Program-made: the position numbers and the translations under genes
Shown here: piece after piece, positions 35,101 through 44,530 of the stretch
How the letters are laid out: every line of letters starts with the position of its first letter
How positions within the stretch are numbered: position 1 is the first letter of the stretch
From: Lasioglossum baleicum
Lineage: Eukaryota > Arthropoda > Insecta > Hymenoptera > Halictidae
Direction: 5' to 3'
Assembly (NCBI RefSeq): GCF_051020765.1
Contig: NC_134948.1
Coordinates: forward strand, 1,604,501-1,668,500
DNA: 64,000 nt
The notes under the pieces: generated by a model
The model's database searches: none
What the model was told of the DNA's origin: nothing
What the model saw: the letters and a program-made list of their open reading frames with translations, nothing else

Positions 35101-38100
35101 CGATTTCATCTTCCTGAATGCCGACCTCATCTTCCTGCACTCTGACCTCATCTTCCTGCATTCCGACTTCATCTTCCTGAATGCCGACTTCATCTTCCTG
35201 AATGCCGACTTCATCTTCCTGAATGCCGACCTCATCTTCCTCCACTCCGACGTCATCTTCCTGCTCCCTGACCTCATCTTCCTTCACTCCATCATGTTCT
35301 CTTGCCTCTTCATCGTAAGCAATTTCCCTCTCAACTACCTCCTCCACCTCCGATCTAGTCTCCTTTGCCCCGACATATTCAGTCCTTTCCACCTCATATT
35401 TCCTAGCCATCTTATATTGAATCACTCCCCCAGGAATCGTAGCTCCCATCTGCTCAGCTATCTCAAGGAGTCCATACTTCTCTAACAACTCTCTAGCAGT
35501 GACACGATCCTCCTCCAGAGCGATCCTCTCTTCCTCAGGTAGCCCAGTCCCCGACAGTCCTAAATCATTACAGTCAAAATCTGGCGCACAGAAAGTGCCA
35601 GGCCCGTCTAACTCTGACAGAGATCCTATCTGAGCTAGAAGTTTCTGAGCATCCATCACAGTTGACTCCTCAACATCAACGCCTTCAGGTCTCATGCGTT
35701 TGTATCCAATGCCCTTCGCGGTTCCGTCAGCAGCAGACTCGACATCCTTACCTGCTATAGCCTCTAGCTCCTCCGCACTGATATACTTCCCTAATGCATC
35801 TTTGATAGCTGACAATTTGGAGCTCATATCCTTTGCGTCATCTCCTACTATAGCCTTCAGCTCCTCCGCACTGATATACTTCCCTAACGCATCTTTGTAA
35901 GCTGACATTTGGGAAGTCATCCTATCAATTTCATCGTCCCCACCTTCTATAGCCTCTAACTCCTCCACACTGACATACTTCGCTAACGCGTCTGTGTAAG
36001 CTGACAATTTCGAGCTAATATCCTTTTCGTCAACTCCTACTATAGCCTCCAGCTCCTCTGCACTGATATACTTCCCTAACGCATCTTTGATAGCTGACAA
36101 TTTGGAAGTCATCCTATCAATCTCATCATCCTCATCTCCTCGTCCTGAAATCTCATCTCTCATGGAAACCGCGGCTACAGCTTCCGTGTCTCTGACGCTG
36201 GCAAAGTCGTCATCCCTTCCGATCAGAGCCTCTATCTTCCCTATGCTCATATGCTTCTCCAATTCTTCTCTGCAAGTTGCCATTTTCGATCTAAGGTATT
36301 GCAACTCCTCCTCGAGTTCAGTGATGCGCTCAGTCTTCGTCTCCAGCTGTTCTTGGATGGTGCCGGCGGCCGCCCCCCCTTCAAGGCAATTCCACAGCTC
36401 GTCCGCCTGCTGGAGAGTCCTCATGTAAGCCTGTTCGCGACGTTCTAGATCGCCGATCTGCCTTTTCATGCACAACTCCGCTTCCGCCAGCTCGTGCAGC
36501 TTCTCCAGGCATTCGATGTCCGTCGAGCGGATCGAAGCACTGCTGGGCACCTTCTCCAGCCACTTCTTTCTGCACTCTATGACCCCGCATTCCCCTGAAA
36601 CAGATCTCCAGCGTTAGCACCAGTGCCTGTGCGGTACCTGGGTCTATTTTGTATACTGCAAGTCATTTCTTATTCAAAGTCCTTTAGCACTTCGAAGGAC
36701 TCTATGGAACTAAAAAAATTAGAGAATTAAATCAACAGGAAATCGAAGATTGAAGCGTTTGCTTTAAGGGGGTAGACTTGTTTCTCATTTCTCTAGGCCG
36801 CAATCGTCCTCAAAAGTCCCATTTTTACGTTTACGAGGCGTAATTTGCATTATTCGGCAGCATGTAGCTGTCGCAGCTTTATGAAAATAGCTACACGCGC
36901 AGCTGTGTGCTTCCGTATAATGCAAATTACGCCTGGTAAACGTAAAAAAATAGGACTTTTGATTATCCAGCGCTTTTAACTAACGAAAAACCCCATATTT
37001 TCATTATTGCCCCATACTTGCAATCCTGGAAACGAAGGTTTACCCCCTTAAGACGATTCCAGTCACGTCGCTGCATGTTCCTTCCGACGAAGCTTTAAAC
37101 GTAAATATTTTTCACTCGTCAAGGTCACCCCGAAGCATTCCGTTACTTCAAGTACACTTTCCCGAACCTCCGCTCATTATGGACCGTTCAAAGGGCCACT
37201 AATTAACCGCTCGACCACGAAAAACAATAGAGTGCAAATCACCTCACCAGCTTCGCAGGCGCCCTCGTCCTCAGTGCTCCTAGCTTCTCTCAGCTTCTGT
37301 ACCTCGGTGGTCAGCTGTTCGATCCTCCTCTGTTGTTCCTCCTGCAGCTTCCTGGCTTCTTGAAGCCTCTTCTCCCTATCCTCTAAACTAGCCATCTTCT
37401 CAGCCCACAAACTTCTCGCCTCGTCTATTCTATTCTGAGCCTGCTTCCTCTCCGCCTCGGCTTCCCTCACTCTGCAATCAAAATGGCGACTAGGAGAAGT
37501 AGGACAGTACACTTCGCCTGAAGCTGGACCCTGGAACTGCTTCTCCAGGACCTCCTGAAGACAAGGAGCATTGTCACCCTGCGTCATCCTCCAGATATTC
37601 CAAACCATCACTGCTGGCATCGAGCACTCCAGGATATTCAATCTTTGACGAAGGTCACCCTGCTGCCTCTCCAGCTCCTCGTTCTTCATCTCTCTTTTAC
37701 CAATTATGTCACGAAACTGTCTATTGCACTGTCGCTGCCATTTACTGATCTTCGTCCTCTGACCTGTGTCCTTCTTCTCGCTGAGACGATCCAGGGAGCT
37801 CTGCTTACCGGACAGCGGCAATTCCTGAGACCTCCTGATCACCTCGTGGCTCTTCGAGGTCTCCTCCACCGAGTCACGACTCTTTTTACTACCTGGTCCA
37901 TTTGATTTAATACTTCCGGATGTTATCGACCCTGCCTTCGGCTCTTCAGGCCCTGGAATCTCACTGACAGATTTGTCCGGGGATCTGTCATTTCCAGATT
38001 TCAATGACGGCGACTTAGACCCTGTCTTCGATCCTTCTACCGCCTGGACGCTCTCGGAGTTAACAGGCGAGCCCGGAGAGTCGGGATCCTCCACGTCCAA

Positions 38101-38124
38101 GAACTCTTCGTCATCGTCCGCCAT
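31279..38124 (-). CDS. Large coiled-coil, repeat-rich CxC protein (1935 aa, six coding exons), family unknown
   Basis: Exons on the minus strand: 38124-37248, 36594-34910, 34768-34697, 34598-32385, 32302-32243, 32178-31279. Donors are GTGAGG, GTACGT, GTAATT, GTAAGT and GTAAGT, and acceptors such as TTTCAG, CATTTAG, TTCCGCAG, CCCCCAG and TCTTCAG. All joins keep frame, and total coding length is 5808 nt including the stop. The ATG at 38124 starts MADDDEEFLDVEDPDSPGSP. By residue: 1-125 Ser/acidic disordered, 125-292 with coiled coil, 293-450 coiled coil, 450-578 four 32-residue repeats, 728-816 heptad array, 879-1380 acidic, 1380-1616 CxC region, 1637-1935 tail with more Cys pairs. There is no signal peptide or membrane segment. 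Cytoplasmic structural role inferred; a sperm-flagellum or axoneme protein is one possibility. The GTAATT donor of exon 3 is the least certain junction. Confidence 0.85.
32243..32302 (-). CDS. Exon 5 of the large gene (60 nt microexon)
   Basis: Between the acceptor CCCCCAG and the donor GTAAGT it reads DPTRKMHTRRDQSGLPPTTS, 20 codons in phase 0 on both sides. Skipping it would keep the frame, so alternative inclusion is possible. Confidence 0.75.
32385..34598 (-). CDS. Exon 4 of the large gene: acidic region and CxC repeats
   Basis: It has 738 codons in phase 0. The first 500 are dominated by Glu, Lys, Val and Pro (VEPVERERELKPEPEEP style), with ten IIPEEEG/VIPEEEG units near residues 1191-1263. 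From about residue 1380 cysteines appear as CTC, then CQC three times, then seven CKC units with a 23-residue spacing. Such composition usually evolves fast and is hard to align. The donor GTAAGT follows DTPT. Confidence 0.85.
32400..32870 (-). repeat. 69-bp coding repeat, 23 residues, CKC units, seven copies
   Basis: Units start at a strict 69-bp step (the plus-strand word GGACGTGCAT occurs at 32481, 32550 and 32619, with variants onward to 32826). The protein unit is KKEDSGVCKCTSKAPSEEK followed by PPS(V/I). The last copy, nearest the exon end, is degenerate (RKGDSGVCKCILQPP). Each unit supplies one CxC pair, which could bind metal or form disulfide crosslinks. Confidence 0.9.
33443..33660 (-). 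repeat. 21-bp coding repeat, (I/V)IPEEEG, ten units
   Basis: Ten perfect or near-perfect 7-residue units lie in tandem. On the plus strand the unit reads GGTATTATTCCTTCCTCTTCA with minor changes. High DNA identity implies recent slippage or unequal exchange. The reverse strand gives a Ser-rich shadow frame that is not a gene. Confidence 0.9.
34697..34768 (-). CDS. Exon 3 of the large gene (72 nt microexon)
   Basis: After the acceptor CATTTAG the exon reads ECPSCDTMDREAKIVADELAAYTG, 24 codons in phase 0 on both sides. It carries a CxxC pair (CPSC). The donor is GTAATT, weaker than the others. A stronger GTACAC-like alternative 11 nt upstream would break the frame, so GTAATT is preferred. Confidence 0.65.
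34910..36594 (-). CDS. Exon 2 of the large gene: coiled coil, 32-residue repeats, EVGIQED heptads
   Basis: Joins exon 1 as G|GG, giving ECGVIECRKKWLEK and then a coiled coil (LEKLHELAEAELCMKRQ to ELEKHMSIGKIEALIG). Four 32-residue units follow with the core SKLSAIKDALGKYISAEELEAI. Next is a less repetitive part (FDCNDLGLSGTGLPEEERIA, ARELLEKYGLLEIAEQMG), and then about twelve 7-residue units of DEVGIQE type. It ends KIS before the donor GTACGT, in phase 0. Confidence 0.85.
35025..35290 (-). repeat. 21-bp coding repeat (7-residue heptads, DEVGIQE type), about twelve units
   Basis: Successive units are DEVREQE, DDVGVEE, DEVGIQE (three times), DEVGMQE, DEVRVQE, DEVGIQE, DEIGMQK, DEVRVQK, DEVGIQE and DEVGLMR. 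A 7-residue period with Val and Ile at fixed positions matches a coiled-coil heptad, so the array probably lengthens a rod. Such tandem arrays vary in length between individuals. Confidence 0.85.
35738..36122 (-). repeat. Four 96-bp coding repeats (32 residues each)
   Basis: The units read SKLSAIKDALGKYISAEEL, SKLSAYTDALAKYVSVEEL, SQMSAYKDALGKYISAEEL and SKLSAIKDALGKYISAEEL, each followed by an (E/K)AI(V/E/A)G core and an acidic linker. A shorter related segment (CREELEKHMSIGKIEALIG) precedes them, suggesting the array grew from that ancestor. Predicted alpha-helical. The copies are alike at both DNA and protein level, so the expansion is recent or homogenised. Confidence 0.85.
36768..37047. 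mobile_element. TTAA-flanked palindromic MITE in intron 1 (piggyBac-like)
   Basis: The ends are GGGGGTAGAC and the complement of GGGGGTAAAC (GTTTACCCCC), flanked by TTAA at 36764-36767 and 37048-37051. The inner arms, such as AAAGTCCCATTTTTACG and GCGTAATTTGCATTAT, pair with their complements. TTAA targets with G/C-rich ends are typical of piggyBac-type elements. It lies inside the 653-bp intron 1 and makes up nearly half of it. Confidence 0.8.
37248..38124 (-). CDS. Exon 1 of the large gene: acidic leader, basic patch, coiled coil
   Basis: Encodes residues 1-292 plus one base (phase 1). The first part is rich in Ser, Pro, Glu and Lys (disordered). From about residue 125, KISKWQRQCNRQFRDIIGKR begins a globular or helical part with scattered Cys and Trp (LECSMPAVMVWNIWRM; EVYCPTSPSRHFDC). 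A long helix follows (REAEAERKQAQNRIDEA to EVQKLREA) with typical heptads. The WQRQCNRQF to RHFDC stretch looks least repetitive and is the best query for finding the family. Confidence 0.85.
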
Positions 38125-38260
38125 GACGAACTTTTCAGGTTATCCTTCATGTGGCGTGTCCTTCCGATGGTTTTTCTTTCTCGAAGATAGTATCGGAGAC
38201 TTGCGTCAATTTTTCTCGCCCCGGAAACAATATCAACCAGTCATTTGATTAATGCATCGG
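38125..38260 (-). promoter_or_regulatory. 5' flank and leader of the large gene
   Basis: This is the region immediately upstream of the ATG at 38124 on the minus strand. No clear TATA box is present. Short upstream ATGs occur out of frame. The transcription start cannot be placed from sequence alone. Confidence 0.25.
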
Positions 38261-38974
38261 AAACGCGCTGCAATTCCCGTCTAACCCATGAATTTATGTA
38301 CGCAAGTTGAAAGTGGCGGCGGAACCGTCGAGATACGAGACTCGATGCACGGATCGATCAATCGTTTCTCGCACAACCGCGAATCGTTGAAAAATATTTG
38401 TCGGCCGCGAGTTCCACGTGAAATATGAATTTCGAAGCCGAGTTTCCCGACGGAACATTCTTCGGGAAGTTTCCAATTAACCCCGGGAATTTCGAATTGA
38501 TATTTCCTACAATATGCCATGATGTAATCTCGGAATTCGATGTTCCGAACTACCACTTTGTCTTCGTTCGATGAGACACTTCGGCTTAGTTAGCGCGATT
38601 AATGTCATTATGCCGAGGAGAAAAGGGACTTGGCTCGCTCGTTAATGAAAGCAGCTTGCCGAAAAAAATGTGCTAGCCGTTCCCATAGTTCGCGGGAACC
38701 GAGTCTCTTACATTTTTCACGGTTTCAAGCGGGAAAATGTTGCCGCGAAAGTTTCTACGGAACCGCGTTTCTTAGCTGCGCGAGATCCGCGAAACTATTC
38801 ATGCGATTTCCTGAAAACTTTGCGGGAATGTTCCGCGAGAAATGTAGTTCGGTTTGGTACAGCGGTATCGCGATACCGGAATCGTTGGATTTTTTCGAAA
38901 TTTTTCAAATTCATATACTCCAGTAAATCGAACCTGTTTTTCCAACTGGGTTTTCTCACCTCTGCGAGAATTAA

Positions 38975-39860
38975 ATAAGCATAACTCTGCTAATTTGTAA
39001 CATTTTCATCTTAAAAAATAGCTAAGGATAACTTCATATCTTCTAAAAAATTCAAAATTCTTCATTTAGCGATTACGCGCGGAAAAATTCGCAAACTGCA
39101 ACTGTAAGGGGTTCAGTTAAAAACGCATAACTCCGCCATTTCACAATATATTTAATTTTTAAAAATTGTTCATGGAAGCTGAATGTTGGCATTACATCTT
39201 CCAAAAACTCAAAAATTCTTCGCTCACTAATTACGTGGTAAAAAATTCCCAAAGTGGAAGCATACATGCATTTCGGGGGGATTGCGTAAATAATGCATCA
39301 CTCCGCCATTTTGCAACATATTCAGTTTAAAAAATTGCTGTGGCGAGGTAAATGTTGGCGCTATGTATCTCTAAAATTTCGAAATTTTTTGCTCGCTGCT
39401 AACGCGAGAAAAAATTCTCAAAGCGGAGCTACCCTTGGTCACGTCCCGAGCGACGCGTCTTCTTCAGGGTCTTCCTCAGCGAAGAACGTTAAAAACGCAT
39501 AACTCCGCCATTTCACAATGTATTTAATTTTTAAAAATTGTTCATGAAAGCTGAATGTTGGAATTACATCTCCCAAAAACTCAAAAATTCTTCGCTCACT
39601 AATTACGTGGTAAAAAAATTCCCAAAGTGGAAGCATACATGCATTTCGGGGGGATTGCGTAAATAATGCATCACTCCGCCGTTTCGCAACATATTCAGTT
39701 TAAAAAATTGTTGTGGCGAGGTAAATGTTGGCGGTACGTATCTCTAAAATTTCGAAATTCTTCGCTCGCTGCTAACGCGAGAAAAAATTCTCAAAGCGGA
39801 GCTACCGTTGTTCGCGTCCCGAGCGACGCGTCTTCTTCAGGGTCTTCCTCAGCGAAGAAC
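38975..39860. repeat. Satellite-like array with higher-order structure (372-bp dimer of about 170/202-bp monomers)
   Basis: A 372-bp unit occurs twice (39116-39487 and 39488-39859) with high identity. Each unit consists of two diverged half-units marked by CTCCGCCATT at 39131 and 39301, then 39503 and 39674. A fifth, more diverged monomer (ATAACTCTGCTAATTTG) precedes at about 38981. The half-units share the order of CTCCGCC, ATATTYA, AATGTTGG, TTCGCTC and AACGCGAG/TTACGTGG blocks. This is a higher-order repeat, as in satellite DNA, but only two dimers are present here. Confidence 0.85.
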
Positions 39861-41094
39861 CCGTACAAGCCGAAGTTGCCGTCAGGCGGCATTTAATTAT
39901 CGCTTGCGTGCAATTTCCAGGAGCCTGGAAAGAAATTGCACGGCTGTTGGTCCACGGCAATTGCGGTCAAGTTCTCTAGGAGCGTTTTCATTTAGTTCGC
40001 CTCGTAGACGGTCCTCTTCGTGGTCGCTTGAAATGGCACGTGAAGCCTCGCGGGAGTTCTCGCGTTGCTCTCGTGTATCACGCAGGTACTTATGGGTGGA
40101 AGATCGGCTCGTTGCGCTCTATTCTGGTCGGATGACTTGCGGCGGTAATGGACACCGTGCTCAAGACGAAAGAATTTCAGTATTATCAAGTGGTTCGTGT
40201 GTTCAAGGTGATCCTCCACAGAAAATGTCTCCCTGTAACCTCGCAACGGGTTTCCTGTTCCTGTAATAACGATTTCAGTGGTTAATTTAAACAAGTTAGA
40301 TGAGCAGTTGGCCCCAGATGACCAGGATACACGCAATCCTGAGAATGGAGCAGACTTATCCTGGATCTTCAGACTCTGCCACGAGGATTAAGCCATAAGC
40401 TCAGTTTAGACCAGGTTTCGGCCAGTTTCGAGTTCACAGCTGACTACAGGACAGTTGGGAATAAGAACACTTGCGAATATACACAAAATTTACTATTAAA
40501 TTGCATCGGGGAATACTAGGTGAACCTGATTACGACTCTGTGAACTTTGGACTGTGATTTATTCGAGGTTAATTAGGAATGGAGATAGGGGACGTTTCTA
40601 GATTTTTCTATCGTATTTTGGTCGTAGATGGGAAGGGTGGAAATAATAGTTGAACATCGATTTTTTTCCGGAACAGACGGGGAACGTTAAAGGATAAGCC
40701 GGGTATAAGCCTGTTTAATGCTAACCTGCCTGAAAAGGGGGTTGACCTCACCTATCCTCCACTTTCTCCGCCGCCCTTCTTTCTGCGGCCCTGTCGCAAA
40801 ATCAATAGTATCGGTGTACCGAGTTTATCCCGCGTTTGACCCGAGCCGGGAGCCGAAAGTTCACACGCTAACGGAACGTGCAAGTTGCCGGAAGCTAGCT
40901 GTTACGCCGCTCCCATCCGGCCGATGCGATGGGCTGCGGTGAACTTACTTGCAAAATTGTTTCGACCATTCCGTCGTGAGCGCGAGCCTGAGCGGAATTA
41001 ATGCGGGACGCTGTACCAAAAGCTTTGACTCTGCTTTGGATCCCGAGGAGAAAACTGGTCTTAACTGGCCGTAAGGAATAATTTCTCGAAACTG

Positions 41095-41262
41095 AAAAAT
41101 GTGTTCACATTTCTTGAACCATAAAAATGTGTTCACATTTCTTGCACTTTGAAAATGTGTTCATATTCCTCGCAATTTAAAAATGTGTTGATATTTCTTG
41201 CACCTGAGCAATGTGGTTATATTTCTTGCACCACAACAATGTGTTCATATTTCTTCAGTCTA
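41095..41262. repeat. 28-bp minisatellite, six units
   Basis: ATGTG words start at 41099, 41127, 41155, 41183, 41211 and 41239, an exact 28-bp period. The consensus unit is close to AAAATGTGTTCATATTTCTT followed by GCAC and a variable tail. Units are contiguous, with no unique spacers between them. Confidence 0.9.
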
Positions 41263-44169
41263 TAAAACGACATTAGCAAACCTCGTCTATGATCACCTGG
41301 AAGCCAACCCAAGCGAGCAGAAGTTCTCCAGCGACTCCCCCGAGACTGAAAATGGTAGATCGACGTGGAACTGATTAGCAATTTGTAAGACAACGTAGAA
41401 ATCCCTTCGGCGATTGGTTTCGAAGATCCTGTAGCAAGGTTAGAGGCAGAGGCGGTACGGCTGCGATCGTGGTTAACATCATCGATCCCCGACGAGGGTG
41501 CCGTGGGTGTTAAGTTCCGCAGGAAGACGAACGAGGTCCTCCGCATCACGACCGGAAACAGGAACGGAGGGAAAACCGTTACCACCAGGCGTTCGGTGCA
41601 TCGTTAAAAATTGTACGCCGAGTTCCCCAGGCAGGGAAACTCGTTAAGAAGTTTCCGAAAGTCCGACACCTTCCACGTCCCGGTGTAATACGACTCGGAT
41701 GGACTCATTTGAATAATTGAATCTCAGACCCAGCCTCGGCGTCCACCACTTCCGGACTAAATTCGTTTTTTTTTTCAAACGAAGAGGCAAGTTTGAAACA
41801 CTCGGAAGAATACACACTCATTTTCTTGATATATTTACATCTCTTTTAACAAATCAAATATTCAGTTGAATATGCAAGACATGTTTTTAACGCAACAGGT
41901 GGAAAAGGAAAAAATACTTTTGCACTAAAAACGGAGCGCGTTAGTCAACGAAAATAAATGGCGGATCTGGCAATACACGCGTCAGATTGGGTGAGAAATG
42001 CGAATCGGAACGCGCTGACAATTCCGATCACTCTTAATTACCCGGGAACTTTGATATCTCGTTAATTGGCCCTATTCGGACCCGAAAGACAAGCGAAGTT
42101 TCCAATTCGTAATTAAATAAGTTGCGCCGAGCGGAGAGCGGGACCTACGCTCTCGCCAAGTTATGAGAATAATTTCATTTCGGTGTTCCGTGTTTCGTTC
42201 TTCGGTGCGATCCTCGTATCTTCGTTAAATTCTCGTTTGCCTAACGGCCTCGAGCGTGCAGTCTGAAGTCTCAATAGGGAGGTGTGCGCGCGCGTTCAGA
42301 CTGCCAAGTTAATTGACTCAGCCCCGCAGACTGTTTTTCATTTCAATTTCAGACGCGCGGCAACTATTTTCGCCTGGCCTCGCCTCGCCTCGCGCTGCAA
42401 AATATGATTTCGCGTGTACCGGCTGCCGGTGGCAGCAATTTTCAGGTATCGTTCAATGTTTCGTTAACAATTCACGGAATCGTTAATGTCCCCGCCCTTG
42501 TCGCGCTCTCCACTCTGTTCTCGGTTTCCTACAATTTCGAATACATCGTCCCCGTGCATCGTTAAAAATTTCAGAAACGTTCGAGCTTCCTCGGCTCCGC
42601 GACTGGCAGAGACTCGGTCCAATTTATTCATATACTTCCAGCTCGAGGTTTTTCTTGAGCCTACAGGCCAGGCAAGCAGGTTGTTATTGCATGGTAATTG
42701 GAGAGAGGAACGACGACTATTTGGCCTAGAATAATTGCTGTTGAAAATTGCTTGCGTTCAGGAAGACGGGGACGCACGGAACCCCGGGATTATTAGCAAA
42801 ATGTCGGGGAAAGGTCGCGGCTAATAGTCCCAGGAGAATCGAATTTCGGTTGCAACTGGAACGAAATTAATTGATTCTTACCGTGGCCCCAGCCCTGCAA
42901 AGGGCACTCCTAGTAATACGCCAATTTCCGATATAAACGGAGTGTTACTTGACGTTCGATTGATGCACGCCGGAAAATAAATTATACAGATGCTGCGAAA
43001 TTCATTGATCAAGGTCGTGGCTCGCGGATCCACCGCAGCAGTCAACAATCTTTCTTGACACGGTTCATTTATTTCTCCAACAACAACAATTTCTTCTCTG
43101 GAATAAAATTACTTGACTCCCCTCAAGGTCACCCCACCGTGAAGACGAATCCCCAAAATATTGAACCGTTCATTTCATTCTCCAACGAGCAATGCGAATT
43201 TCGGGGAGAACTCGGTCCGAAATAAAATGATTTGACTGCTCAAAATTATCTCCACCACGAAGACTGAAGTCTGCAAACATTCAGAGACTAGTGATTTCGA
43301 TTGCAGAGACTCGATTCGGCTGTTTACAGCAACCGATGTCACGCTCCATACGTGGAAGCGTGAAAACGGAGGCGCTCGTCCGGGAAATGTTATTCCGATT
43401 GTCGAACGGCAGGCTGTAGTGCATTTCGGTGGATGGTCGTTGAAAACGGGCTGGAACGACGCTGAATAAAACATAACGGCAAGCTCGGGCAGAAAAGAAA
43501 ATTTCACGCCCGATTCTCGCGAACTCGACTTTCGATCTCGTCGAAATTGATTTAGGCGGCGGCGCGGTGGCGTGTGCTGCGCGGCCGTGCGCGCGTGGTG
43601 CATCGACGTCAATGAACCGCTCGGCGCTCGAGACCTCCGCTGCACCATTGCATATTTCACTCGGGCACACGTCACGAGCCGGCCGGTGACGTCACCGGTA
43701 ACCTACATACTTTAAGAGAAGGAATGATTCCGATGCGACCGCGGCCTGCATAATGGCCGTCGAGGCTTCTTTCAGCGGGGATGCACGCAGCGTTACCGTA
43801 ACTGCCGATGTATTTTACGTCCCAGGCTACACCTCTACTCGTCACCGTATTCGTTTTCCAGTCACGGGAAGTGCACGCGAAACCCAATGCCTTTCAGGCT
43901 TTAAAACCCTCCAGCGTGCCTTCCCTTTGAGTCGCATGAACGAGGACGTTATGCTGGCTCGCGGAAAGGGAACCTTCGCCATTGGTAACCCAGACCTAAC
44001 CCAGACCGACATTCCAAATCTTATTTCCCAGCCTGTGAATGGAAACTGATGAATAAAACCACTGGCGTGAAGTTATTGGATGAAAAGAGAGGGCCCGGGC
44101 TTTGCTGGACACGTGTTAGAACACAAATTTGGAGTTCTTGGATCAGTGATTGGACCTAGGTTAGGCCCT

Positions 44170-44530
44170 TGGACATCGGCTAGTCCACGTGTATCCCTAC
44201 AGTGGCAACCCGGTGGTGAAACAGGCATCGGCTAGTCCACTCTTCCATATTCCACACACGAGGCGACCCGGTGGTGAGATAGACTCGTATATCTCGGAAA
44301 CTATGTGTCCTAACGATAAGACCATTCTATACAAATTAAAAGCTGACAAAATGTGCCACAAGATTGATTACATTCAGTTTTATGCTATCTCTCATAGTTT
44401 CCGAGATATCCGCGCTAAAAGTTCACTAATTATAGTGGCGACTCGGTGGTGAAATAGACACCGGCCAGTCCACTCCCTTGTTCCCTCGAGGCGACCCAGT
44501 GATGAAATAGACATTGGCTAGTCCTCGTGC
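44170..44530. repeat. 53-bp minisatellite interrupted by an inserted element
   Basis: Four units contain GGCTAGTCCAC (or close variants) followed by GGCGACCCGGTGGTGAAATAG. Unit starts are about 44173, 44225, 44458 and 44511. The gap between the second and third starts is about 125 bp larger than a unit, which is accounted for by the hairpin element at 44285-44413. Confidence 0.75.
44285..44413. mobile_element. Short inverted-repeat element inserted in the 53-bp minisatellite
   Basis: ATATCTCGGAAACTATG at 44289-44305 is the exact complement of 44393-44409, with 87 bp between. The segment interrupts a regular repeat array, which is direct evidence that it was inserted there. Target duplication is not clear. 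Non-coding. Confidence 0.65.

Noticed and set aside
40946..41136. Minus-strand frame ending at a GTAAGT donor
   Set aside because: Half of it is the 28-bp minisatellite region or unrelated sequence, its composition is not protein-like, and no acceptor is present.
41095..41262. Evenly spaced repeats resembling a CRISPR array
   Set aside because: Units are contiguous with no unique spacers, and the genome is eukaryotic.
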